DNA of 64,000 bases from Hydractinia symbiolongicarpus (Eukaryota > Cnidaria > Hydrozoa > Anthoathecata > Hydractiniidae). A program made the translations under genes and the position numbers. Below are positions 37,501 through 52,400 of this stretch, one piece after another (positions within the stretch are counted from its first letter, which is position 1; each line of letters starts with the position of its first letter). Under the pieces are notes generated by a model that was not told where the DNA came from, made no database searches, and was given only the letters and a program-made list of their open reading frames with translations. The DNA is taken from NCBI RefSeq assembly GCF_029227915.1, contig NC_079885.1:3472001-3536000 (forward strand), in the 5' to 3' direction.

Positions 37501-39764
37501 AATACGTGACGTAACCGTTCTACCTCAAACGGACGGATATCGTTAGAGGGTCAATGAATTGTAGTTTTTGAAACTGTCTCTATTTCTTCAGAGCGCGCTA
37601 ACTTCTAGATTTGGTCCCACATTAAAAAATGACTTATTTATCTACATTTTTAAATGAAGCGCTACCACTGCGCCTAGTGTAATCGCTGAGTTCCATCAAT
37701 CATGTCAAACTAAAAAGAATGTTATTTCTTGGAGTCGAATTGTCTCATTTATCCATTTATAAGGTCGCATTCCAAAATCAGTTCAATTAAATCCCACAGT
37801 CAATCCTTTCAATGTTAAAAGCGATGCAACCAAGCAATAGTAAAAAATATCACTAAATACCTGTTGGTACGAATATGTGACGCACCCGTTGTACCTCAAA
37901 TGGACTGAAGCCTTTAGAGAGTCAGTGAAATGTAGTTTTTGAAACCGTCTCTATTTCTTCAGCGCGCGCTATAGGCTAGGATTTGTCCCACAGTAAAAAA
38001 TAACTTACTTATTAAAACTTTAAAATGAAGCGCTACCAAAGCGCCCAGTGTAATCGCTGAGTTCCAGCAATCAAGTCAAATTAAGAAGAATGTTATTTCT
38101 TGGAATTCAATTGTCTCATTTATCACATTTATAATTTCAAAGTCCAAAATCAGTTCAATTAAGTCCCGCAGTCAATCCTTTCACTGTTAAAAGCGATGCA
38201 ACCTAGTAATATTTCAAAAAAATATCACTAAATACATGTTGGTACGAATACGTGACGTAACCGTTTTACCTCAAACGGACGGATATCGTTAGAGGGTCAA
38301 TGAATTGTAGTTTTTGAAACTGTCTCTATTTCTTTTGAGCGCGCTAACTTCTAGATTTGGTCCCACATTAAAAAATGACTTATTTTTCTACATTTTTAAA
38401 TGAATCGCTACCACAGCGCCCAGTGTAATCGGTAAATTCTAGCAATCTTGTCAAATTAAGAAGAATGTTATTTCTTGGGTCCAATTGTCTCATTTATCAC
38501 ATTTATGAGGTCAAAGTCCAAAATCAGTTCAATTAAGTCCCACAGTCAATCGTTTCACTGTTAAAAGCGATACAACCTAGTATTATCAGAAAAATATCCC
38601 TAAATACATGTTGGTACAATATGTGACGCAACCGTTGTAATTGAAAAGGACTGATGCCGTTAGAAAGTCAATGAATTGTAGTATTTAAAACTGTCTCTAT
38701 TTCTTCAATGCGCGCTAACTGCTAGATTTGGTCCCACATTAAAAAATGACTTATTTATCTATATTTTTAAATGAAGTGCTACCACAGCGCCTAGTGTAAT
38801 CGCTGAGTTCCAGCAATCAAGTCAAATTAAGAAGAATGTTATTTCTTGTAGTCCAATTATCTCACTTATCCATTTATAAGGTCACAGTCCAAAATCAGTT
38901 CAATTAAGTCCCACAGTCAATCGTTTCACTGTTAAAAGCGATGTATCCTAGTAATATCAGAAAAATATCGCTAAATAGATGTTCTTACGAATATTTTACG
39001 CAACTGTTGTATCTCAAACGGACTGATACCGTTAGAAAGTTCATGAATGGAAACTTTTGAAATTGTCTCTATTTCTTTACCGCACGCTAACGGCTACAAT
39101 TGGTGCCACAGTACAAAACGACTTATTTATCTAAATTTTTAAGTTAAGCGCTACCACAGGGCCCAGTGTAATTGCTCAGTTCCAGCAATCATTTTAAATT
39201 AAGAAGAACGTTATTTCTTGGAGTCCAGTTGTCTCATTTATCACATCTATAACGTCAAAGACTAAAATCAGTTCAATTAAATCCCACAGTCAATCCTTTC
39301 ACTGTTAAAAGCGATGCAACCTAGTAATATTAAAAAATATCACTAAATACATGTTGGTACGAGTATGTGACGCACCCGTTGTACCTCAAATGGACTGAAG
39401 CCTTTAGAAAGTCAGTGAAATATAGTTTTTGAAACCGTCTCTATTTCTTCAGCGCCCGCTATAGGCTAGGATTTGTCCCACAGTAAAAAATGACTTATTT
39501 ATTTAAACTTTAAAATGAAGCGCTACCACAGCGCCCAGTGTAATCGCTGAGTTCTAGCAATCAAGTCAAATTAAGAAGAATGTTATTTCTTGGAATTCAA
39601 TTGTCTCATTTATCACATTTATAATGTCAAAGTCCAAAATCAGTTCAATCAAGTCCCGCAGTCAATCCTTTCACTGTTAAAAGCGATGCAACCTAGTAAT
39701 ATTACAAAAAAATATCACTAAATACATGTTGGTACGAATACTTGACGTAACCGTTTTACCTCAA
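34548..39764 (+). repeat. Satellite subfamily B, first part (14 units)
   Basis: Unit starts: 34548, 34922, 35294, 35666, 36037, 36412, 36784, 37154, 37529, 37900, 38275, 38646, 39018, 39390. Subfamily B is marked by ttatttcttgga, cgcccgctataggct or gagcgcgctaacttc cores, tgctcagtttcagc and the aaatggactgaagcc leader. The units at 38275-38646 have a right part more like the transitional zone. The eight units 34922-37899 are paralogous to 39765-41995. Confidence 0.9.
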
Positions 39765-42738
39765 ACGGACGGATATCGTTAGAGGGTCAATGAATTGTAG
39801 TTTTTGAAACTGTCTCTATTTCTTCAGAGCGCGCTAACTTCTAGATTTGGTCCCACATTAAAAAATGACTTATTTATCTACATTTTTAAATGAAGCGCTA
39901 CCACAGCGCCTAGTGTAATCGCTGAGTTCCAGCAATCAAGTCAAATTAAGAAGAATGTTATTTCTTGGAATTCAATTGACTCATTTATTACATTTATAAT
40001 GTCAAAGTCCAAAATCAGTTCAATTAAGTCCCACAGTCAATCGTTTCACTGTTAAAAGCGATGCATCCTAATAATATCGGAAAATATCGCTAAATACATG
40101 TTGGTACAAATATGTTACGCAACTGTTGTACCTCAAACCGACTGATACCGTTAGAAAGTCCATGAAAGGTAACTTTTGAACTGTCTGTATTTCTTCAGCG
40201 CGCGCTATCGTCTACGATTAGTGCCACAGTACAAAATGACTTATTTATCTAAATTTTTCAGTTAAGCGCTACCACAGGGCCCAGTGTAATTGCTCAGTTT
40301 CAGCAATCATTTCAAATTAAGAAGAACGTTATTTCTTGTAATCCAGTTGTCTCATTTATCACATCTATAAGGTCAAGGACCAAAATCAGTTCAATTAAAT
40401 CCCACAGTCAATCCTTTCACTGTTAAAAGCGATGCAACCTAGTAATATTAGAAAAATATCACTAAATACATGTTGGTACGAATACGTGACCTAACCATTG
40501 TACTTCAAACGGACGAATACCGTTAGAAAGTCAATGAATTGTAGTTTTTGAAACTGTCTCTATTTCTTCAGAGCGCGTTAAGTTCTAGATTTGGTCCCAC
40601 ATTACAAAATGACTTATTTATCTACATTTTTAAATGAAGCGCTACCACAGCGCCTAGTGTAATCGCTGAGTTCCAGCAATCATGTCAAACTAAAAAGAAT
40701 GTTATTTCTTGGAGTCCAATTGTCTCATTTATCCATTTATAAGGTCGCATTCCAAAATCAGTTCAATTAAATCCCGCAGTCAATCCTTTCAATGTTAAAA
40801 GCGATGCAACCCAGCAATACTAAAAAATATCGCTAAATACCTGTTGGTACGAATATGTGACGCAACCGTTGTACCTCAAATGGACTGAAGCTCTTAGAAA
40901 GTCAGTGAAATGTAGTTTTGGAAACTGTCTCTATTTCTTCAGCACCCGCTATAGGCTTAAATTGGTCCCACAGTAAAAAAAACTTATTTATCTAAACTTT
41001 AAAATGAAGCGCTAACACAGCGCCCAGTGTAATCGCTGAATTCCAGCAATTATGTCAAACTAAAAAGAATGTTATTTCTTGGAGTCCAGTTGTCTCATTT
41101 ATCACATCTATAAGGTCAAAGACCAAAATCAGTTCAATAAAATCCCACAGTCAATCCTTTCAATGTTAAAAGCGATGCAACCCAGTAATATTAAAAATAT
41201 CGCTAAATACATGTTGGTACGAGTATGTGACACACCCGTTGTACTTCAAATGCACTGAAGCCTTTAGAAAGTCAGTGAAATTTAGTTTTTGAAACCGTCT
41301 CTATTTCTTCAGCGCCAGCTACAGGCTAGGATTTGTCCCACAGTAAAAAATAACTTATTTATTTAATCTTTAAAATGAAGCGCTACCACAGCGCCCAGTG
41401 TAATCTCTGAGTTCCAGCAATCAAGTCAAATTAAGAAGAATGTTATTTCTTGGAATTCAATTGTCTCATTTATCACATTTATAATGTCAAAGTCCAAAAT
41501 CAGTTCAATTAAGTCCCGCAGTCAATCTTTTCACTGTTAAAAGCGATGCAACCTAGTAATATTACAAAAAAATATCACTAAATACATGTTGGTACGAATA
41601 CGTGACGTAACCGTTTTACCTCAAACGGACGGATATCGTTAGAGGGTCAATGAATTGTAGTTTTTGAAACTGTCTCTATTTCTTCAGAGCGCGCTAACTT
41701 CTAGATTTGGTCCCACATTAAAAAATGACTTATTTATCTACATTTTTAAATGAAGCGCTACCACTGCGCCTAGTGTAATCGCTGAGTTCCATCAATCATG
41801 TCAAACTAAAAAGAATGTTATTTCTTGGAGTCGAATTGTCTCATTTATCCATTTATAAGGTCGCATTCCAAAATCAGTTCAATTAAATCCCACAGTCAAT
41901 CCTTTCAATGTTAAAAGCGATGCAACCAAGCAATAGTAAAAAATATCACTAAATACCTGTTGGTACGAAAATGTGACGCAACCGTTTTACCTCAAATGGA
42001 CTGAAGCTCTTAGAAAGTCAGTGAAATGTAGTTTTGGAAACTGTCTCTATTTCTTCAGCGCCCGCTATAGGCTTGAATTGGTCCCACAGTAAAAAAAAAC
42101 ATATTTATCTAAACTTTAAAATGAAGCGCTAACACAGCACCCAGTGTAATCGCTTAATTCAAGCAATTATGTCCAACTAAAAAAAATGTTATTTCTTGGA
42201 GTCCAATTGTCTCATTTATTGCATTTATAATGTCAAAGTCCAAAATCAGTTCAATTAAATCCCACAGTCAATCCTTTCAATGTTAAAAGCGATGCAACCA
42301 AGCAATAGTAAAAAATATCGCTAAATACCTGTTGGTACGAATATGTGACGCAACCGTTGTACCTCAAATGGACTGAAGCTCTTAGAAAGTCAGTGAAATG
42401 TAGTTTTGGAAACTGTCTCTATTTCTTCAGCGCCCGCTATAGGCTTGGATTGGTCCCACAGTAAAAAATAACTTATTTATCTAAACTTTAAAATGAAGCG
42501 CTACCACAGCGCCCAGTGTAATCTGTGAGTCCCAGCAATCAAGTCAAATTAAGAAGAATGTTATTTCTTGGAGTCCAATTGTCTCACTTATTCATTTATT
42601 AGGTCACAGTCCAAAATCAGTTCAATTAAGTCCCACAGTCAATCGTTTCACTGTTAAAAGCGATGCATCCTAGTAATATCGGAAAATATCGCTAAATACA
42701 TGTTGGTACAAATATGTTACGCAACTGTTGTACCTCTA
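39765..42738 (+). repeat. Satellite subfamily B, paralogous segment (8 units)
   Basis: Unit starts: 39765, 40137, 40509, 40880, 41250, 41625, 41996, 42368. Units 39765, 40137 and 40509 match 34922, 35294 and 35666 at a constant offset of 4843 bp. Units 41250 and 41625 match 37154 and 37529 at a constant offset of 4096 bp. The change of offset is two monomers, explained by the hybrid unit at 40880. Confidence 0.9.
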
Positions 42739-45700
42739 ACCGACTGATACCGTTAGAAAGTCCATGAAAGGTAACTTTTGAACTGTCTGTATTTCTTCAG
42801 CGCGCGCTATCGGCTACGATTAGTGCCACAGTACAAAATGACTTATTTTTCTACATTTTTAAATGAATCGCTACCACAGGGCCCAGTGTAATTGCTCTGT
42901 TTCAGTAATCATTTCAAATTAAGAAGAACGTTATTTCTTGTAATCCAGTTGTCTCATTTGTCACATCTATAAGGTCACAGACCAAAATCAGTTCAATTAA
43001 ATCCCACAGTCAATCCTTTCACTGTTAAAAGCGATGCAACCTAGTAATATTAGAAAAATATCACTAAATACATGTTGGTACGAATACGTGACCTAACCAT
43101 TGTACTTCAAACGGACGAATACCGTTAGAAAGTCAATGAATTGTAGTTTTTGAAACTGTCTCTTATTCTTCAGAGCGCGTTAAGTTCTAGATTTGGTCCC
43201 ACATTAAAAAATGACTTATTTATCTACATTTTTAAATGAAGCGCTACCACAGCGCCTAGTGTAATCGCTGAGTTCCAGCAATCATGTCAAACTAAAAAGA
43301 ATGTTATTTCTTGGAGTCCAATTTTCTCATTTATCCATTTATAAGGTCGCATTCCAAAATCAGTTCAATTAAATCCCGCAGTCAATCCTTTCAATGTTAA
43401 AAGCGATGCAACCCAGCAATAGTGAAAAATATCGCTAAATACCTGTTGGTACGAATATGTGACGCAACCGTTGTACCTCAAATGGACTGAAGCTCATAGA
43501 AAGTCAGTGAAATGTAGTTTTGGAAACTGTCTCTATTTCTTCAGCGCCCGCTATAGGCTTGAATTGGTCCCGCAGTAAAGAAAAACTTATTTATCTAAAC
43601 TTTAAAATGAAGCGCTAACACAGCGCCCAGTGTAATCGCTGAATTCCAGCAAATATGTCAAACTAAAAAGAATGTTACTTCTTGGAGTCCAATTGTCTCA
43701 TTTATTGCATTTATAATGTCAAAGTCCAAAATCAGTTCAATTAAGTCCCACAGTCAATCGTTTCACTGTTAAAAGCGATGCATCCTATTAATATCGGAAA
43801 AATATCGCTAAATACATGTTGGTACAAATATGTTACGCAACTGTTGTACCTCAAATCGGCTGATGCCGTTAGAAAGTCCATGAAAGGTAACTTTTGAACT
43901 GTCTGTATTTCTTCAGCGCGCGCTAAAGGCTACGATTAGTGCCACAGTACAAAATGACTTATTTATCTGAATTTTTCAGTTAAGCGCTACCACCGGGCCC
44001 AGTGTAATTGCTCAGTTTCAGCAATCATTTCAAATTAAGAAGAACGTTATTTCTTAGAATCCAGTTGTCTCATTTATCACATCTATAAGGTCAAAGACCA
44101 AAATCAGTTCAATTAAATCCCACAGTGAATCCTTTCAATGTAAAGGCGATGCAACCCAGTAATATTAAGAATATCGCTAAATACATGTTGGCACGAGTAT
44201 GTGACACACCCGTTGTACCTCAAATGGACTGAAGCCTTTAGAAAGTCAGTGAAATGTAGTTTTTGAAACCGTCTCTATTTCTTCAGCGCCAGCTATAGCC
44301 TAGGATTTGTCCCACAGTAAAAAATAACTTATTTATCTAAACTTTAAAATGAAGCGCTAACACAGCGCCCAGTGTAATCGCTGAATTCCAGCAATTATGT
44401 CAAACTAAAAAGAATGTTATTTCTTGGAGTCCAATTGTCTCATTTTATACATTTATAATGTCAAAGTCCAAAATCAGTTCAATTAAGTCCCACAGTCAAT
44501 CGTTTCACTGTTAAAAGCGATGCATCCTAGTAATATCGGAAAATATCGCTAAATACATGTTGGTACAAATATGTTACGCAACTGTTGTACCTCAAACCGA
44601 CTGATACCGTTAGAAAGTCCATGAAAGGTAACTTTTGAACTGTCTGTATTTCTTCAGCGCGCGCTATCGGCTAAGATTAGTGCCACAGTACAAAATGACT
44701 TATTTATCTAAATTTTTCAGTTAAGCGCTACCACAGGGCCCAGTGTAATTGCTCAGTTTCAGCAATCATTTCAAATTAAGAAGAACGTTATTTCTTGTAA
44801 TCCAGTTGTCTCATTTATCACATCTATAAGGTCAAAGACCAAAATCAGTTCAATTAAATCCCACAGTCAATCCTTTCACTGTTAAAAGCGATGCAACCTA
44901 GTAATATTAGAAAAATATCACTAAATACATGTTGGTACGAATACGTGACCTAACCATTGTACTTCAAACGGACGAATACCGTTAGAAAGTCAATGAATTG
45001 TAGTTTTTGAAACTGTCTCTATTTCTTCAGAGCGCGTTAAGTTCTAGATTTGGTTCCACATTAAAAAATGACTTATTTATCTACATTTTTAAATGAAGCG
45101 CTACCACAGCGCCTAGTGTAATCGCTGAGTTCCAGCAATCATGTCAAGCTAAGAAGAATGTTATTTCTTGGAGTCCAATTGTCTCATTTATCCATTTATA
45201 AGGTCGCATTCCAAAATCAGTTCAATTAAATCCTGCAGTCAATCCTTTCAATGTTAAAAGCGATGCAACCCAGCAATAGTAAAAAATATTGCTAAATACC
45301 TGTTGGTACGAATATGTGACGCAACCGTTGTACCTCAAATGGACTGAAGCTCATAGAAAGTCAGTGAAATGTAGTTTTGGAAACTGTCTCTATTTCTTCA
45401 GCGCCCGCTATAGGCTTGAATTGGTCCCGCAGTAAAGAAAAACTTATTTATCTAAACTTTAAAATGAAGCGCTAACACAGCGCCCAGTGTAATCGCTGAA
45501 TTCCAGCAAATATGTCAAACTAAAAAAAAATGTTACTTCTTGGAGTCCAATTGTCTCATTTATTGCATTTATAATGTCAAAGTCCAAAATCAGTTCAATT
45601 AAGTCCCACAGTCAATCGTTTCACTGTTAAAAGCGATGCATCCTATTAATATCGGAAAAATATCGCTAAATACATGTTGGTACAAATATGTTACGCAACT

Positions 45701-46453
45701 GTTGTACCTCAAATCGGCTGATGCCGTTAGAAAGTCCATGAAAGGTAACTTTTGAACTGTCTGTATTTCTTCAGCGCGCGCTAAAGGCTACGATTAGTGC
45801 CACAGTACAAAATGACTTATTTATCTAAATTTTTCAGTTAAGCGCTACCACAGGGCCCAGTGTAATTGCTCAGTTTCAGCAATCATTTCAAATTAAGAAG
45901 AACGTTATTTCTTAGAATCCAGTTGTCTCATTTATCACATCTATAAGGTCAAAGACCAAAATCAGTTCAATTAAATCCCACAGTGAATCCTTTCAATGTT
46001 AAAGGCGATGCCACCCAGTAATATTAAGAATATCGCTAAATACATGTTGGCACGAGTATGTGACACACCCGTTGTACCTCAAATGGACTGAAGCCTTTAG
46101 AAAGTCAGTGAAATGTAGTTTTTGAAACCGTCTCTATTTCTTCAGCGCCAGCTATAGCCTAGGATTTGTCCCACAGTAAAAAATAACTTATTTATCTAAA
46201 CTTTAAAATGAAGCGCTAACACAGCGCCCAGTGTAATCGCTGAATTCCAGCAATTATGTCAAACTAAAGAGAATGTTATTTCTTGGAGTCCAATTGTCTC
46301 ATTTATCCATTTATAAGGTCGCATTCCAAAATCAGTTCAGTTAAATCCTGCAGTCAATCCTTTCAATGTTAAAAGCGATGCAACCCAGCAATAGTAAAAA
46401 ATATCGCTAAATACCTGTTGGTACGAATATGTGACGCAACCGTTGTACCTCAA
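42739..46453 (+). repeat. 5-mer higher-order repeat, ~1858 bp, two copies
   Basis: Copy 1 has units at 42739, 43111, 43482, 43855 and 44224; copy 2 has 44596, 44968, 45339, 45713 and 46083. Partners are 1857-1859 bp apart. Diagnostic variants shared by partners are tcggctgatgccg (43855 and 45713), gaagctcatagaaag (43482 and 45339) and gccagctatagcctagg (44224 and 46083). The right part of the last unit of copy 2 differs (gaccattt.. replaced by ccatttataaggtcgc), so copy 2 ends inside that unit. Confidence 0.9.
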
Positions 46454-49400
46454 ATGGACTGAAGCTCTTAGAAAGTCAGTGAAATGTAGTTTTGGAAACT
46501 GTCTCTATTTCTTCAGCGCCCGCTATAGGCTTGAGTTGGTCCCACAGTAAAAAAAAAACTTATTTATCTAAACTTTAAAATGAAGCGCTAACACAGCGCC
46601 CAGTGTAATCGCTGAATTCCAGCAATTATGTCAAACTAAAAAGAATGTTACTTCTTGGAGTCCAATTGTCTCATTTATTGCATTTATAATGTCAAAGTCC
46701 AAAATCAGTTCAATTAAGTCCCACAGTCAATCGTTTCACTGTTAAAAGCGATGCATCCTAGTAATATCGGAAAAATATCGCTAAATACATGTTGGTACAA
46801 ATATGTTACGCAACTGTTGTACCTCAAATCGACTGATACCGTTAGAAAGTCCATGAAAGGTAACTTTTGAACTGTCTGTATTTCTTCAGCGCGCGCTAAA
46901 GGCTACGATTAGTGCCACAGTACAAAATGACTTATTTATCTAAATTTTTCAGTTAAGCGCTACCACAGGGCCCAGTGTAATTGCTCAGTTTCAGCAATCA
47001 TTTCAAATTAAGAAGAACGTTATTTCTTAGAATCCAGTTGTCTCATTTAATACATCTATAAGGTCAAAGACCAAAATCAGTTCAATTAAATCCCACAGTG
47101 AATCCTTTCAATGTTAAAGGCGATGCAACCCAGTAATATTAAGAATATCGCTAAATACATGTTGGTACGAGTATGTGACACACCCGTTGTACCTCAAATG
47201 GACTGAAGCCTTAGAAAGTCAGTGAAATGTAGTTTTTGAAACCGTCTCTATTTCTTCAGCGCCAGCTATAGCCTAGGATTTGTCCCACAGTAAAAAATAA
47301 CTTATTTATTTAAACTTTAAAATGAAGCGCTACCACAGCGCCCAGTGTAATCTCTGAGTTCCAGCAATCAAGTCAAATTAAGAAGAATGTTATTTCTTGG
47401 AGTCCAATTGTCTCACTTATTCATTTATTAGGTCGCAGTCCAAAATCAGTTTAATTAAATCCCACAGTCAATCGTTTCACTGTTAAAAGCGATGCATCCT
47501 AGTAATATCAGAAAAATATCGCTAAATACATTTGGTACGAATACGTGACATAACCATTGTACTTCAAACGGACGGATACCGTTAAAAAGTCAATGAAAGG
47601 TAACTTTTGAAACTGTCTCTCTTTCTTCAGCGCGTGCTAGCTGCTATGATTAGTGCCACAGTACAAAATGACTTATTTATCAAAATTTTTCAGTTAAGCG
47701 CTACCACTGGGCCCAGTGTAATTGCTCAGTTCCAGCAATCATTTAAAATTAAGAAGAACGTTATTTCTTGGAGTCCAGATGTCTCATTTATCACATCTAT
47801 AAGGTCAAGGACCAAAATATGTTCAATTAAATCCCTCAGTCAATCCTTTCACTGTTAAAAGCGATGCAACCTAGTAATATTAGAAAAATATCACTAAATA
47901 CATGTTGGTACGAATACGTGACCTAACCATTGCACTTCAAAAGGACGAATACCGTTAGAAAGTCAATGAATTGTAGTTTTTGAAACTGTCTCTATTTCTT
48001 CAGAGCGCGTTAAGTTCTAGATTTGGTCCCACATTAAAAAATGACTTATTTATCTACATTTTTAAATGAAGCGCTACCACAGCGCCTAGTGTAATCGCTG
48101 AGTTCCAGCAATCATGTCAAACTAAAAAGAATGTTATTTCTTGGAGTCCAATTGTCTCATTTATCCATTTATAAGGTCGCATTCCAAAATCAGTTCAATT
48201 AAATCCCGCAGTCAATCCTTTCAATGTTAAAAGCGATGCAACCCAGCAATAGTGAAAAATATCGCTAAATACCTGTTGGTACGAATATGTGACGCAACCG
48301 TTGTACCTCAAATGGACTGAAGCTCATAGAAAGTCAGTGAAATGTAGTTTTGGAAACTGTCTCTATTTCTTCAGCGCCTGCTATAGGCTTGAATTGGTCC
48401 CACAGTAAAAAAAAACTTATTTATCTAAACTTTAAAATGAAGCGCTAACACAGCGCCTAGTGTAATCGCTGAATTCCAGCAATTATGTCAAACTAAAAAG
48501 AATGTTATTTATTGGAGTCCAATTGTCTCATTTATTGCATTTATAATGTCAAAGTCCAAAATCAGTTCAATTAAATCCCACAGTCAATCCTTTCAATGTT
48601 AAAAGCGATGCAACCAAGCAATAGTAAAAAATATCGCTAAATAACTGTTGGTACGAATATGTGACGCAACCTTTGTACCTCAAATGGACTGAAGCTTCTA
48701 CAAAGTCAGTGAAATGCAGTTTTGGAAACTGTCTCTATTTCTTCAGCGCCCGCTATAGGCTTGGATTGGTCCCACAGTAAAAAATAACTTATTTATCTAA
48801 ACTTTAAAATGAAGCGCTAACACAGCGCCTAGTGTAATCGCTGAATTCCAGCAATTATGTCAAACTAAAAAGAATGTTATTTCTTGGAGTCCAATTGTCT
48901 CATTTATTGCATTTATAATGTCAAAGTCCAAAATCAGTTCAATTAAATCCCACAGTCAATCCTTTCAATGTTAAAAGCGATGCAACCAAGCAATAGTAAA
49001 AAATATCGCTAAATAACTGTTGGTACGAATATGTGACGCAACCTTTGTACCTCAAATGGACTGAAGCTCCTACAAAGTCAGTGAAATGCAGTTTTGGAAA
49101 CTGTCTCTATTTCTTCAGCGCCCGCTATAGGCTTGGATTGGTCCCACAGTAAAAAATAACTTATTTATCTAAACTTTAAAATGAAGCGCTAACACAGCGC
49201 CCAGTGTAATCGCTGAATTCCAGCAATTATGTCAAACTAAAAAGAATGTAATTTCTTGGAGTCCAATTGTCTCATTTATTACATTTATAATGTCAAAGTC
49301 CAAAATCAGCTCAAATAAGTCCCACAGTTAATCGTTTCACTGTTAAAAGCGATGCATCCTAGTAATATCGGAAAATATCGCTAAATACATGTTGGTACAA

Positions 49401-52400
49401 ATATGTTACGCAACTGTTGTACCTCAAACCGACTGATACCGTTAGAAAGTCCATGAAAGGTAACTTTTGAACTGTCTGTATTTCTTCAGCGCGCGCTATC
49501 GGCTACGATTAGTGCCACAGTTCAAAATGACTTATTTATCTAAATTTTTCAGTTAAGCGCTACCACAGGGCCCAGTGTAATTGCTCAGTTTCAGCAATCA
49601 TTTCAAATTAAGAAGAACGCTATTTCTTGTAATCCAGTTGTCTCATTTATCACATCTATAAGGTCAAAGACCAAAATCAGTTCAATTAAATCCCACAGTC
49701 AATCCTTTCACTGTTAAAAGCGATGCAACCTAGTAATATTAGAAAAATATCACTAAATACATGTTGGTACGAATACGTGACCTAACCATTGTACTTCAAA
49801 TGGACGAATACCGTTAGAAAGTCAATGAATTGTAGTTTTTGAAACTGTCTCTATTTCTTCAGCGCCCGCTATAGGCTTGAATTGGTCCCACAGTAAAAAA
49901 AACTTATTTATCTAAACTTTAAAATGAACCGCTAACACAGCCTCCAGTATAATTGGTCAGTTTCAGCAATCATTTCAAATTAAGAAGAACGTTATTTCTT
50001 AGAATCCAGTTGTCTCATTTATCACATCTATAAGGTCAAAGACCAAAATCAGTTCAATTAAATCCCACAGTCAATCCTTTCAATGTTAAAAGCGATGCAA
50101 CCTAGTAATATTAGAAAAATATCACTAAATACATGTTGGTACGAATACGTGACCTAACCATTGTACTTCAAATGGACGAATACCGTTAGAAAGTCAATGA
50201 ATTGTAGTTTTTGAAACTGTCTCTATTTCTTCAGCGCCCGCTATAGGCTTGAATTGGTCCCACAGTAAAAAAAACTTATTTATCTAAACTTTAAAATGAA
50301 CCGCTAACACAGCCTCCAGTATAATTGGTCAGTTTCAGCAATCATTTCAAATTAAGAAGAACGTTATTTCTTAGAATCCAGTTGTCTCATTTATCACATC
50401 TATAAGGTCAAAGACCAAAATCAGTTCAATTAAATCCCACAGTCAATCCTTTCAATGTTAAAAGCGATGCAACCAAGTAATATTAAAAATATCGCTTAAT
50501 ACATGTTGGTACGAGTATGTGACACACCCGTTGTACCTCAAATGGACTGAAGCTTTTAGAAAGTCAGTGAAATGTAGTTTTTGAAACCGTCTCTATTTCT
50601 TCAGCGCCAGCTATAGGCTAGGATTTGTCCCACAGTAAAAAATAACTTATTTATTTAAACTTTAAAATGAAGCGCTACCACAGCGCCCAGTGTAATCTCT
50701 GAGTTCCAGCAATCAAGTCAAATTAAGAAGAATGTTATTTCTTGGAGTTCAATTGTCTCACTTATTCATTTATTAGGTCACAGTCCAAAATCATTTTAAT
50801 TAAATCCCACAGTCAATCGTTTCACTGTTAAAAGCGATGCATCCTAGTAATATCAGAAAAATATCGCTAAATACATTTGGTACGAATACGTGACATAACC
50901 ATTGTACTTCAAACGGACGGATAATGTTAGAAAGTCAATGAAAGGTAAATTTTGAAACTGTCTCTCTTTCTTCAGCGCGTGCTAGCTGCTATGATTAGTG
51001 CCACAGTACAAAATGACTTATTTATCTAAATTTTTCAGTTAAGCGCTACCACGGGGCCCAGTGTAATTGCTCAGTTCCAGCAATCATTTCAAATTAAGAA
51101 GAACGATATTTCTTGGAGTCCAGATGTCTCATTTATCACATCCATAAGGTCAAGGACCAAAATAAGTTCAATTAAATCCCACAGTCAATCATTTCACTGT
51201 TAAAAGCGATGCAACCTAGTAATATTAGAAAAATATCACTAAATACATGTTGGTACGAATACGTGACCTAACCATTGTACTTCAAACGGACGAATACCGT
51301 TAGAAAGTCAATGAATAGTAGTTTTTGAAACTGTCTCTATTTCTTCAGCGCCCGCTATAGGCTTGGATTGGTCCCACAGTAAAAAATAACTTATTTATCT
51401 AAACTTTAAAATGAAGCGCTAACACAGCGCCCAGTGTAATCGCTGAATTCCAGCAATTATGTCAAACTAAAAAGAATGTTATTTCTTGGAGTCCAATTGT
51501 CTCATTTATTACATTTATAATGTCAAAGTCCAAAATCAGTTCAAATAAGTCCCACAGTTAATCGTTTCACTGTTAAAAGCGATGCATCCTAGTAATATCG
51601 GAAAATATCGCTAAATACATATTGGTACAAATATGTTACGCAACTGTTGTACCTCAAACCGACTGATACCGTTAGAAAGTCCATGAAAGGTAACTTTTGA
51701 ACTGTCTGTATTTCTTCAGCGCGCGCTATCGGCTACGATTAGTGCCACAGTACAAAATGACTTATTTATCTAAATTTTTCAGTTAAGCGCTACCACAGGG
51801 CCCAGTGTAATTGCTCAGTTTCAGCAATCATTTCAAATTAAGAAGAACGTTACTTCTTGTAATCCAGTTGTCTCATTTATCACATCTATAAGGTCAAAGA
51901 CCAAAATCAGTTCAATTAAATCCAACAGTCAATCCTTTCACTGTTAAAAGCGATGCAACCTAGTAATATTAGAAAAATATCACTAAATACATGTTGGTAC
52001 GAATACGTGACCTAACCATTGTACTTCAAATGGACGAATACCGTTAGAAAGTCAATGAATTGTAGTTTTTGAAACTGTCTCTATTTCTTCAGAGCGCGTT
52101 AAGTTCTAGATTTGGTCCCACATTAAAAAATGACTTATTTATCTGCATTTTTAAATGAAGCTCTACCGCAGCGCCTAGTGTAATCGCTGAGTTTCAGCAA
52201 TCATGTCAAACTAAAAAGAATGTTATTTCTTGGAGTCCAATTGTCTCATTTATCCATTTATAAGGTCGCATTCCAAAATCAGTTCAATTAAATCCTGCAG
52301 TCAATCCTTTCAATGTTAAAAGCGATGCAACCCAGCAATAGTAAAAAATATCGCTAAATACCTGTTGGTACGAATATGTGACGCAACCGTTGTACCTCAA
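46454..52400 (+). repeat. Satellite subfamily B, middle part (16 units)
   Basis: Unit starts: 46454, 46828, 47198, 47568, 47941, 48312, 48684, 49056, 49428, 49800, 50172, 50542, 50913, 51286, 51658, 52030. Two single-monomer tandem duplications stand out: 48684/49056 (leader gaagcttctacaaag and gaagctcctacaaag) and 49800/50172 (both with aaccgctaacacagcctcc). The series 49428-49800 recurs at 51658-52030. No non-satellite sequence was seen. Confidence 0.9.
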
